The notes beneath the pieces were generated by a model, which was not told the DNA's origin, made no database searches, and worked only from the letters and a program-made list of their open reading frames with translations. Shown piece by piece: positions 18,201 to 25,662 of a stretch of 64,000 nt of DNA; the stretch's first letter is position 1; each line of letters opens with the position of its first letter. The stretch is from contig NZ_JAGGMN010000001.1 in NCBI RefSeq assembly GCF_017875325.1, positions 1,364,001-1,428,000 on the forward strand, read 5' to 3'. The position numbers and the translations under genes are program-made. The stretch is from Methanofollis sp. W23. Its GTDB lineage: Archaea; Halobacteriota; Methanomicrobia; Methanomicrobiales; Methanofollaceae.

Positions 18201-20465
18201 CACCGAGCCCTGCACCCCGTCGATATACTGCTCAGCAGTGGCCTTCACCTGCCCTGGAAGGAACGAGAGGGCCGTCTCGTGGTCAACCGCCCTGAGCTCC
18301 CCGTCGAGGAGACTGTCGTACGCGGTCTCGGGGAGGGCGATGCCTGTCCCCATGCAACTCCGCGCCATGGAGTACAGCCTGGGCTCATCGTCTTCATCGA
18401 CTCCTGAAACCGCCCTGACGGTGAGTTTCTGATCAAGACTATCGTATTGCCCTACAAAAGTGAGCACCTCGTCGAAGAAACTGCAGAGATGTTCCCCGAT
18501 GAACCGGTAGATCTCGTCTTCTGGCGGGAGGTCGACAAACCCCATCGCCGCACTGGACAGGAAGGAGAGTTCCCTGATGTACTGGGTCTCCCGTTCTTCC
18601 GCCAGTTTACGGTCGCTGATGTCTCGCATCACTCCCATCACGCCGTCTGATATCCCCTCCTCGGCATCATGCAGGGGGTTGATCCGCACCTCCATCCAGA
18701 GTGGGGTACCGTCTTTCCGGGACGTCTCGATCTCAAAGACCTTTGAGTAGACTGAGCCATCTTCCGGATTTTCAAAAGGTGCCGAGACTTCGATGGCGGC
18801 GTCCTGAAATGTGGTAAACGACCGTGGAGTAAGCAGGTCGGCGATCGACCTGGAGAGGATCCTCGCACCCGGTATCCCGGTGAGGCGCTCGATCGAGGGG
18901 CTCACATAGGTGAACTGCAGGTCGGCATCCAGGGTGAAGATCACGTCGGTCGCGTTCTCGGTGATGAGCCGATAGCGGTGTTCGCTCTCCCTCAGTTCAT
19001 GCTCGGTCTCCTTCTTGGAGGTGATGTCTACCAGCGAGATGACCGAGAGGGTGGTGCCTGGAATCAGGGAGACGTTGACGATCACGTCGCGCGGGGATCC
19101 ATCCTTTGCATAGGCACGACATTCATAGGTCCTTGGCGTGTGTTCAGGGTCGCTCAGTCTGGCCTGGTGGAAGTGCCTGACCATAGCCTGGTCGTCGTCT
19201 TCCACGCACGAGAGCCAGCACATGTCGTCCCTGATCTCGGCTTCAGAATACCCAAACATCTGGGAGAACTCGCGGTTCGCCATGCAGATCCGCATCTCTG
19301 GCCCAAGAAGGAATGATGCCGTGCCGGTCGTCTCGAAGAGTGTCTGGTAGGTGACCTGGGAGCGTTCAGCAGACATTTGTGCCGTTTTGTTCCTGAGGTA
19401 CAGGGTGATCTCGTCGACGATGGCAAGGAGGAAGAAGGACGGAGCGGAGATGTTCTGCTCTCTCGCCTCATGCCAGATTGTCACCTCCCCTCTCTGTCCG
19501 CTTCCGACGTCGACGGGGAATAATGTCTGTATACCCTGCTCAGGGTCTCCCGTGGTCACCGAGAGGCGGTCAGGGATCGAGATCGAGAGGGCGTGGATCC
19601 ATGGCACCGACTCGAAGATCATCTCAGAACCCCGCGTGAGGGTCTCGTGCTCAGAATATTCGTCGTTGTGAAGGAGGTGCACGAAACTGTACAGGCACCT
19701 GATCTTCTCTGCCCGTTCACCGGCCTTGAACCAGTCTTCCCTCCACACCCAGAGGATCTCGGTGAGTGTTTCTTCGTCGGTGAAGATGCCGTTGACGATC
19801 CATCTGTCGTCCCCATTGTGGACCTGAAGTTGAGGATTGTCAGCGGTGAGTGTCTTGAGTATTTTTTTCGCTTTTGCAGCGCTTTCCGGCGGGATAATAT
19901 CTAAGATTGACTCTCTTTCTCTCTTTTCCACATGATAAAAATCGTAGAATGCCTTGTTTGCAGAGAGGATCCTGAAACTGGTAGAGGTGGTGCAACAAGG
20001 GACCATGGATGATGAGACCAGTGCATGATGACGTTTTTCACTGGCCTTCATGGCAATTTCAACTTTTTTTTGCTCGGAAATATCACGGAAGAGGTCGATC
20101 CGCACTCCCTTGAGGAGCCCCTCCGTGATCAGGTGACTGGAGTAGGCCACCCCGCGGGGGACCGGGCCGGTAAGGGTCCATGCGGTACTCCTGGCGTCTC
20201 GTTCCTTTCGGTGCACTGATTCGATCCGGTTCCAGAACCCGGTCCGGTCCTCGAAAAGGGGGGAGACATCGGTCTCCAGCATTTCGAGAGCGTTGCGCCC
20301 GGGAAGGTTCTCTGGCGCAAGCCCAAACACCCTGCCAAAGATGTCGTTGGCATAGACGATCGAGCCTTCCTGGTCGATGAGCAGGACCCCGTCCCCGTTC
20401 TGGTCCATGGCCAGGGAGAGGAGGGCGGTCTCAGAATCTGAGGGGTTTGACTTCGAACTTTCCAA
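15282..20465 (-). CDS. Giant multi-PAS/GAF hybrid histidine kinase with C-terminal receiver domain
   Basis: A soluble sensor of 1727 residues with no evident membrane segments. In order it shows a PAS domain (about 15-135), a divergent PAS/GAF-like stretch (140-370), PAS domains at about 375-485 and 490-620, a GAF domain (635-790), four further PAS/PAC units (800-930, 930-1060, 1110-1230, 1230-1355), a histidine-kinase core with LAGGIAHDFNNIL (His about 1373), N box ALIINADQAM, G boxes DHGVGI and GSGIGLAMAL, and a CheY-like receiver from about 1604 with DD in ILLMDDE and the phospho-acceptor Asp about 1659 in ILDLTVPG. The start codon is TTG at 20465, and the first in-frame ATG would cut into the first PAS domain. 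No cognate output protein is adjacent. The ligand is unknown. Confidence 0.92.
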   Translation of the reverse strand: MESSKSNPSDSETALLSLAMDQNGDGVLLIDQEGSIVYANDIFGRVFGLAPENLPGRNALEMLETDVSPLFEDRTGFWNRIESVHRKERDARSTAWTLTGPVPRGVAYSSHLITEGLLKGVRIDLFRDISEQKKVEIAMKASEKRHHALVSSSMVPCCTTSTSFRILSANKAFYDFYHVEKRERESILDIIPPESAAKAKKILKTLTADNPQLQVHNGDDRWIVNGIFTDEETLTEILWVWREDWFKAGERAEKIRCLYSFVHLLHNDEYSEHETLTRGSEMIFESVPWIHALSISIPDRLSVTTGDPEQGIQTLFPVDVGSGQRGEVTIWHEAREQNISAPSFFLLAIVDEITLYLRNKTAQMSAERSQVTYQTLFETTGTASFLLGPEMRICMANREFSQMFGYSEAEIRDDMCWLSCVEDDDQAMVRHFHQARLSDPEHTPRTYECRAYAKDGSPRDVIVNVSLIPGTTLSVISLVDITSKKETEHELRESEHRYRLITENATDVIFTLDADLQFTYVSPSIERLTGIPGARILSRSIADLLTPRSFTTFQDAAIEVSAPFENPEDGSVYSKVFEIETSRKDGTPLWMEVRINPLHDAEEGISDGVMGVMRDISDRKLAEERETQYIRELSFLSSAAMGFVDLPPEDEIYRFIGEHLCSFFDEVLTFVGQYDSLDQKLTVRAVSGVDEDDEPRLYSMARSCMGTGIALPETAYDSLLDGELRAVDHETALSFLPGQVKATAEQYIDGVQGSVHVIGIARSNTLFGCVVLVQRNDTFLEASSTIETFVNLSSVALQRRVLEMELESTKSRLQHILSSSPVMIFSLDPPRAPGSTGLITYVTENITSLLGYEPEEVIYDSTFWTTTIHPSDRRRIQDDEFPELLEKGDKVLEFRMRHKDGKYRWLHFEVRVTRDDDGNPTEVIGSAIDISERKRIEEALRIMDSAITSSINAITITDLEGELIFANNSALKFWGYDEVKKVAGKPLERFWQPKKKVATVLERIGRDGGWMGELVGKKKGGKRFHASVSASMVTDEEGDPLCMMFSFIDITERTEIEEELAKYRTHLEEIVLERTKKLTETNKRLRAEVKVRKEAEEHIRALSTFRESVIENATMLLAVTDSEGRVNVWNRAAEEVTGYARDEVVGGAEIWDTLVPDPVTREKVLKVVRGECTGSDTVENLEFTVQARDGEEKVLHWNARLLRDGGDRLQGVVTLAEDITRRKRMEEEIKASEARYRGVVEDQTEWICRFRPDMKVTFVNEAFCRSFGFSREEVLSSTIDAVLPEWFADFFLSPGEHTDLGQQNFTVEGKVKAKDEEETWHQWTVRAISAPDGAVSEYQVVGRDITLVKKAEEEFIRTEKLLSLSDLAGGIAHDFNNILTSVMGNINLAKMKVSPDDFVYQRLTEAEAATMKAGDITRQLFSFSDLSEPEKETVDIADLVHEAASYALRGSKCKCRFALEPEPMAVMGDAAQVLQVLHALIINADQAMPEGGTVTIGAGPVEVAGNDPIPIPKGRYIRVAVEDHGVGIRPEHMGRIFDPYFTTKKHGSGIGLAMALPIIKNHGGWMDVASEPGQGTTFSLYLPATANGGCEQMTPVAITGGGSGSILLMDDEVGILETTSDILRHLGYTVATAQDGEAAVEAFASAQETGTPFDGVILDLTVPGKMGGLETMEKLKELDPAVRVLVSSGYLNDPIIKNPGKYGFYGSIGKPYLLEELNRILQDLLTH

Positions 20466-20512
20466 TGTATACCAGCTCCCACGTCCAGATAGGGTTTGAT
20501 GACCAGCAATGC

Positions 20513-20522
20513 ATATATGCCT
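20513..20522 (-). promoter_or_regulatory. TATA-like element upstream of the histidine kinase
   Basis: GCATATATGC, self-complementary, lies about 50 bp upstream of the TTG start in the short spacer before the DJ-1 gene and is the best TATA candidate for this gene. Confidence 0.35.
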
Positions 20523-20643
20523 TCTGTAATATGCAAATCAAGAAATGCCGGCCGATCACGGTGGCGTGTGTGTTGTTATAATATTTTTCTTGAGATAAAA
20601 AAATGGATGCATGCTCTCCATGAAGGAGAGATGTCCATCCTGT

Positions 20644-21159
20644 TTACTGGGGAAGGGCGGCGAGAACGGCCTCTGCAAATTTCCTGGCGGCCGCCGGTCC
20701 GTTGGCGGTTACGATCTTCCCGTCGGAGACGACGGCTTCGTCCACGAGTCTGGCCCCGCTCTGTTCCATCTCCTTCACCGAGGCAGGGCTCTTGAAGACG
20801 GTGGCGTTCTTCCCGTCGAGGACACCGGCGAGTGCCAGGACGACTGGAGAGAGACAGATCGCCGCGACGACTTTGCCGTGATGTGCATATGTCTGCACGA
20901 GTTTTTTCAGGTCGGCATCGGTCCAGAGGTGGTCCTGTGATCCGATGCCCCCAACGACGACGATGCCGTCGTACTCCTCGGGGTCCAGGTCGGCGAAGGC
21001 GGAGGTGGCCTCTGCCGTGGCCCCGATCATTCCCTGGCAGGTGCCGGGCCTGGTGGAAGCGACCACGGTCTTGATGCCTGCCTCTGAGAAGACCTGCTGC
21101 GGCACCTCAAATTCTTCGTCGCGGAACTTGTCGGGTGCGACTGCGAGTACGAGTTTCAT
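20644..21159 (-). CDS. DJ-1/PfpI family protein
   Basis: A 171-residue Rossmann-like protein of the DJ-1/PfpI superfamily (protease, glyoxalase or chaperone-type activities). The nucleophile-elbow cysteine is in VVAAICLSPVVLA. The upstream acidic segment DGIVVVGGIGSQDHLW and C-terminal SDGKIVTANGPAAARKFAEAVL fit the family. The ATG at 21159 (MKLVLAVAPDKF) begins at the first beta strand. An in-frame ATG at 21198 would add 13 unlike residues. Exact chemistry cannot be assigned. It is separated from the kinase by a 178-bp promoter region, so it is an independent unit. Confidence 0.88.
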   Translation of the reverse strand: MKLVLAVAPDKFRDEEFEVPQQVFSEAGIKTVVASTRPGTCQGMIGATAEATSAFADLDPEEYDGIVVVGGIGSQDHLWTDADLKKLVQTYAHHGKVVAAICLSPVVLALAGVLDGKNATVFKSPASVKEMEQSGARLVDEAVVSDGKIVTANGPAAARKFAEAVLAALPQ

Positions 21160-21217
21160 AGCAGTAGTTAGGCGAGGGTCTCTCATATTTTTTATCATGC
21201 GGTGGCCAATGAGGATC

Positions 21218-21628
21218 TCATCGGGGCCCCATCACCGCAAACGAGGCGGTGGTCCTGGAGAGGGTGTTCCCGTCCTGGTCAGAGACTTCACCATCGGCGA
21301 AGGCGACGCGCCGTCCTCTCCTCACCACTTCGCCTCTGGCCCTGAGGGTGCCGTCCTGGACGCCCGCGAGGAAATGTGTCGTCTCAGAGATGGTGGCGAT
21401 CCTTTCGTCTTCTTTGAGGACGGTAAAGAGGGCGAGGGCCATCGCTTCGTCGGCGAGGGAGGTGTAGACCCCTCCCTGCAGCCATCCTGCTCCGTTGCAC
21501 ATCTCTGGCCTCACCGCCATCGAGAGTTCGGCCTCTCCGTTCCCATATGAGACGGGATCGATCCCCATCATGACAAAGAAGGGGTTTGCTTCCCGGCCCC
21601 TGGCCCTGATCTCCTCAAGATAACTCAT
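21218..21628 (-). CDS. PaaI-type hotdog-fold thioesterase
   Basis: A 136-residue hotdog protein of the PaaI/YdiI group, predicted to hydrolyse acyl- or aryl-CoA thioesters. The motif NGAGWLQGGVYTSLADEAMALAL corresponds to the family's G-G-x-hydrophobic-D region with the catalytic Asp/Glu on the long helix. SETTHFLAGVQDGTLRARGEVVRRGRRVAFADGEV follows the expected strand pattern. It lies upstream of and on the same strand as the DJ-1 gene with a 58-nt gap. Substrate unknown. Confidence 0.88.
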   Translation of the reverse strand: MSYLEEIRARGREANPFFVMMGIDPVSYGNGEAELSMAVRPEMCNGAGWLQGGVYTSLADEAMALALFTVLKEDERIATISETTHFLAGVQDGTLRARGEVVRRGRRVAFADGEVSDQDGNTLSRTTASFAVMGPR

Positions 21629-22753
21629 ATCTCTTCATGCACGCCAGGGCGGGATAACCCTTCTCACCTGGGGAATGTCCGGTCGTGCCGTCCAGGGGCG
21701 TCCGGGAAGAGGGGGTCTGTCCGGATCAAATTTTCATCTGGGCTGCGTAGTTTTTCTCCAGGCGGGATCAGGTCTCCAGGTCGGTGTGGCTTCTGATCTC
21801 TCGGCCCAGGATCCAGAGGGGCCTCTACAGCTAAAAAATAGTCCTGTAGGTTCTGTAGAATTGCTCATGAGGCAAGAACGCCCCTCACACATAGGGGATG
21901 ATAATTTTCGTCATCTGCTCTCTCTTTTCAAGAGAGGAGGCGCGAGACGACGGTGAAGGTGTTGCGGTTGCGCTGAGGGCGGGTGATCATTCGGAGAGAG
22001 TTTCTGTATTTCGTATATCAGGTATGGAGGATCTCGGTGAGGAGAAATCATCATACAAACCTCCAGGGTTGATCGTCAGGATCATTTTCATGGTAAACCC
22101 CCTATAGATCGTGCCAGAGTAGCCTTCTGATCACGAGGGGTTCCCCCTTTTCGTGCCGGGGGCGCTGCCCCCGGACCCCCGCGCCACATGATTTATCGGA
22201 GATCGCAGAATCTTTGTCATGAACGCCGGATGTGCCTTCCTGACTTCATCATCATCCCAGGATTCCAGGGGTGGCACCCCCGGCACGAGACGATGGGAAG
22301 GCCATTGAATGAAGAGATGAGGATCTCTTAACCTTCGTCCCCCATTATCTTCTGTGAGGGCGAGACAGGAGAGTTCCAGGATGACCCCATAGTAAATCCT
22401 CACCTATTGTGTGGGGCGGAGGTGTGTTGCCCGCCTTCCCGCCCCCGGCATTACAGGACAGGGCGAGAAGGCACGTCGAACTAATCCGCGGCCCTCAACT
22501 GCTGAACGTCTCCTGTCACCTTGTGCTGGGGAGTGCATCCCCTGACCCCCTGACAAGGAAGAAGTGGGGACGGCCATCCAGTGATTCCCACCAGGGTCTG
22601 GCCCAGAATGAGGCACACAGGTCAGTGCACGATCCAAAGGTCTACGGTCATGTTCATCCCATATGTGTGAGTTTCAGGTCCATGCCGAATTCTACAGAGC
22701 CCGAAGATCAGAGATCCGCGTGCACTCCAGGGATCGTCACCAGGCCGCACCCC
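21629..22753. repeat. 1.1-kb intergenic repeat mosaic
   Basis: No credible gene. It includes the left end GGTTCTGTAGAATTGCTCATGA at 21849, the inverted 'gatcgtcaggatcattttcatgg' module at about 22070, a G/C hairpin 'gccgggggcgctgcccccgga' near 22158, and the end segment 'catcccatatgtgtgag' then 'ccatgccgaattctacagagcc' ending at 22701. These are the same modules as at 8200-8480, 15230-15271 and 46648 onward. The flanks of 21849 and 22701 show no matching duplication. Confidence 0.6.
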
Positions 22754-22981
22754 TCACTGGTGTCCGCGGAGGTGAGGGCCGAGTGCAGTGCCTGGACGAT
22801 ACTTCTCCGCGATCGCAAGGGCGGTCTCGCGCAGTTCGCCGTGCTCGCGCACGCATGAGTCTGGCGGCGGTTGCTTCCTGAGGATCTGGGAGGTGTTCTC
22901 GGTGATCTGGATCAGTTCGGTTGCGATGACGGCATTGAGCCACAACAGGTCTTTGAACATCTCTTTCTCTTCGCTGTCCAT
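22754..22981 (-). CDS. Small hypothetical protein
   Basis: A 75-residue open frame starting MDSEEKEMFKDLLWLNAVIATELIQI and ending GPHLRGHQ. It looks helical and acidic at the N terminus with a hydrophobic central helix, which is more protein-like than the surrounding repeat-derived frames. The upstream in-frame extension to 23272 runs through repeat modules and is unlikely. No strong ribosome-binding site is visible. It lies about 420 bp downstream of the OB/HD nuclease gene. No family recognised. Confidence 0.4.
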   Translation of the reverse strand: MDSEEKEMFKDLLWLNAVIATELIQITENTSQILRKQPPPDSCVREHGELRETALAIAEKYRPGTALGPHLRGHQ

Positions 22982-23400
22982 AGTGAAGAGAAGGAAGTTC
23001 TTCCATATGGGTTTTGTTGAACTCTCAGGCCCTGGAGAAACTCTCACCTCTCCCTGACCCGAGCGTGACTCCCCTGATCTCGTTGCCGGGGACTCAATCA
23101 AAGACCTGCAGGTCCATTCAGGCTCACTATTGTCTGTTTCCACCAGATCCCTGGAGGAAGATTGACCGGGAAGACAGAATGGACGACCATGATAAGTGCG
23201 TTGCAGTCCTCGACCTATCGTGGTGCAGGGGACCGGGGGTGCGACCGGAGAGGGACTTGAGAAGGCTTTCAACCTTCAGGCGGCCAGCGCCACGATGGAG
23301 AGAGCCATAGAGGATCCATGCAATCTCTCTCTTTGGTGAGTGGAGGTCAAAAGAAGAGGTCTATTGAGCAGGACATGATCACCAGGGTGGCCGCCACTGC
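22982..23400. other. Intergenic region with degraded repeat fragments
   Basis: About 420 bp. It contains 'gcagtcctcgacctatcgtggtgcaggggaccgggggtgcg', resembling the 'cctatcgtggtgcaggggg' module at 61030-61060. Otherwise featureless and without a credible gene. Confidence 0.4.
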
Positions 23401-24366
23401 TCACTCAAAGCGCCAGACCGGGCCGCCTGCACGCCAGCCTTTCCTCTTCCCTGTTCCTGGGGCGAGATCGGCCTGGTCGTCCGCGGCCTCCCTGAGGGTG
23501 GCGCTGGTCAGGTCGGCAAAGTGGACTGTCCATGCCTCAGGGGTCTGGCAGGGCACCTCGCCGTGCGGGCCATGGTGGGACTGGAGGATGTGGAGAAGGT
23601 GGGCAGCCTTCTCAGGGGGCAGGCGTTTTGCGAACGGCGCGATGTACGAGACCCCGAGAGTGACATGCCCGATGAGGTCGTACTCGGGCTGTGCCGCAAA
23701 CCCAAGTCCTTGCTCCTCGAAGCAGCAGGCCTTCCCGATGTCGTGAAGGAGGGCACCGGCGATGACCAGGTCGCGGTCGATCTCGGTCCTGGTGGCATCG
23801 CAGGCCGCCCGCGCGATCCTGGCGGCCTCAAGGGTGTGCTCTGCAAGCCCTCCCCTGTACTCGTGGTGCCTCCCCTTTGCCGCAGGTTTGATGAAGAACC
23901 CGTCGGCCGACGAGATCGCCTCAAGCACCAGGTGCCTGAGCACCGGGTCTGAGATCTCATTGGCCGTCCTGAATATCCCGTCCTTCAGGTCCAGGCCCTT
24001 GAGCGGCGACGTGAGATAGTCCTCAGGGTCGAGGCCCATGGGAGGGACCGGGGCGGCGAAGTCGGCGATCCCCTCGTTCACCGAGACCTGCATCGAACCA
24101 TTGTAGGTCTTTGCATTCCCTCTCACGTGGTAGACCGCACCGACCTGCATCGAGGAGGCGGTCTCGGTGACCTGGTCCGCGCACCCCTGCACCCCCCAGA
24201 GAAAGCAGGAGAGCGTGCCGGTGACATCCCCGATCTCAGCCCTGACGTACGGGCTCCCGTCCCTCTTCTGTTTCACCTCGAAGGTCTTGAGGAGGAAGAG
24301 GTCGTCCACCTTCTCGCCGTCAGTGATCTCTGCTGCAAACTTCTGTTTCACGCACCTATCATTCAT
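23401..24366 (-). CDS. OB-fold/HD-domain protein, YhaM-like 3'-5' exoribonuclease
   Basis: A 321-residue cytoplasmic protein. The N-terminal OB fold (about 15-110: FLLKTFEVKQKRDGSPYVRAEIGDVTG, NGSMQVSVNEG) should bind single-stranded nucleic acid. The C-terminal HD phosphohydrolase domain carries YRGGLAEHTLEAARIA and LVIAGALLHDIGK, the metal-binding His and HD residues, with later histidines in LLHILQSHHGPHG. This is the layout of YhaM-type 3'-5' exonucleases. It is the third gene of an operon, 12 nt after the BrxC/D-like ATPase, which suggests a shared nucleic-acid role. Exact substrate is inferred. Confidence 0.85.
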   Translation of the reverse strand: MNDRCVKQKFAAEITDGEKVDDLFLLKTFEVKQKRDGSPYVRAEIGDVTGTLSCFLWGVQGCADQVTETASSMQVGAVYHVRGNAKTYNGSMQVSVNEGIADFAAPVPPMGLDPEDYLTSPLKGLDLKDGIFRTANEISDPVLRHLVLEAISSADGFFIKPAAKGRHHEYRGGLAEHTLEAARIARAACDATRTEIDRDLVIAGALLHDIGKACCFEEQGLGFAAQPEYDLIGHVTLGVSYIAPFAKRLPPEKAAHLLHILQSHHGPHGEVPCQTPEAWTVHFADLTSATLREAADDQADLAPGTGKRKGWRAGGPVWRFE

Positions 24367-24378
24367 CCAGTCTACTCC

Positions 24379-25662
24379 TCAAAACTCGACCTCAAAGAAG
24401 GCCTCTTCCTCTTCGTTCAGTTCCTGCTTTACCTTTCCGGCGTCGAAGGCATAGGCCTGTGCCGGGTCGTACTCGGTATAGAGTTCGCACTTGTCCAGGA
24501 GATCGACGAACTCGCGCAGGAAGACCCGTGGGATAACGTCTACCCGCCCGCCAAAGCGCGAGGTGACCCCGTCGATCATCCCCCTCACAAAACGGTGCGA
24601 GACCCGTTCCCTGTCCACCGGACCATAGGCGTCAGAGTAGACCTCGCAGACCTTCTGGGCGGCCGCCTCGAGTTTTGGCCTGTCAAAGGGGGAGAGCTCG
24701 ATCTGGGTCTGGAGAGGGTTGGTATATCCGTCGTCCCCGACGACCTTCAGCCGGTCGTACAGCGGCGGGAGCGACCTGATCCCTTTCGAGCCCTCGAAGA
24801 AAGCCGGCGTCCCGGTGAAGAGGAAGTAACAGTGGGGCATCTGACCGCGGTCGACAGCGTCGACGATCTGGCGGAGGTTGTTGTAACCGCGCTGCCGCAG
24901 ATTGGAGGGGAGGGCCTGGACGGTCTCGACCTCGTCGACGGCCACGGCAAGTCCGCGGTAGCCTGCCCCCCTGATCACCCGCACGATCCCCTGGAGAAAG
25001 ACCAGGGCCGAGACCTCGTCCACCTCGCCCTTCACCCCGGCCGCCCGACGGAAGTCGCGGCCGATATGGGGCTCGCCAGAGAGCCAGCCAAGCGCCGCCT
25101 GGGCGAGCTGGAACTCTCCTGCGTTGTTGGCGGTGTAATAGACCCGCAACGCCGCCGCCAGCGCCGGGTTCACCGTCGAGATGTCGGTGAGCGCCTCCTC
25201 GATCCGCGCCACCGTCCCGGCCTCCAGGACCTCGTCCTCCTCGGTCTTCTCGACATCGATGATCTGTTCTTCGATCGAGAAGGTCCAGTTGTCGATGATC
25301 TCCTTGAGGGCGTTCTCGTGCTCGGCCGTCCGCAGGGACGAGAGGATCCGGTAATAGAGGGCGCTCAACTTATGGAGCGGGGTGTCGGCCGAGATCATCA
25401 CGTGGGCGGTCGCATACCCCTGATCTCGTGCGATCTCAAGTGCCCGCGCCACCAGGAAGGTCTTCCCGCTCCCATAGTCGCCGCGCACGAACTTGACGTC
25501 TGCCCCGCCGGTGGCGACGTATTCGAGTTGCTCGCCGATCACCCGCCCCTCGACCTCGAGCCCAACCGCAAGTCGTTCGAGCCCTGCGGCAGGGACCGTG
25601 CCCCGCCTGAGGGCGTTGATGATCCCGATACTTTCAGCCTTCTTCTCATCCATCCTCTTCAC
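24379..25662 (-). CDS. BrxC/BrxD-like P-loop ATPase (former DUF2791)
   Basis: A 427-residue ATPase. Walker A GDYGSGKT is at about 61-68, and Walker B LAVAVDEVE at about 238-246. The text between (DNWTFSIEEQII, YTANNAGEF, ALGWLSGEP) and FLFTGTPAFFEGSKGIRSLPPLYDRL follows the DUF2791/BREX ATP-binding family. In BREX type 2 loci the relative BrxD accompanies PglX and PglZ, none of which is present here. The GTG start at 25662 overlaps the upstream TPR gene stop (GTGA), implying coupled translation; an in-frame ATG at 25653 is an alternative. Likely an ATP-driven partner of the TPR and OB/HD proteins. Function unknown. Confidence 0.85.
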   Translation of the reverse strand: MKRMDEKKAESIGIINALRRGTVPAAGLERLAVGLEVEGRVIGEQLEYVATGGADVKFVRGDYGSGKTFLVARALEIARDQGYATAHVMISADTPLHKLSALYYRILSSLRTAEHENALKEIIDNWTFSIEEQIIDVEKTEEDEVLEAGTVARIEEALTDISTVNPALAAALRVYYTANNAGEFQLAQAALGWLSGEPHIGRDFRRAAGVKGEVDEVSALVFLQGIVRVIRGAGYRGLAVAVDEVETVQALPSNLRQRGYNNLRQIVDAVDRGQMPHCYFLFTGTPAFFEGSKGIRSLPPLYDRLKVVGDDGYTNPLQTQIELSPFDRPKLEAAAQKVCEVYSDAYGPVDRERVSHRFVRGMIDGVTSRFGGRVDVIPRVFLREFVDLLDKCELYTEYDPAQAYAFDAGKVKQELNEEEEAFFEVEF

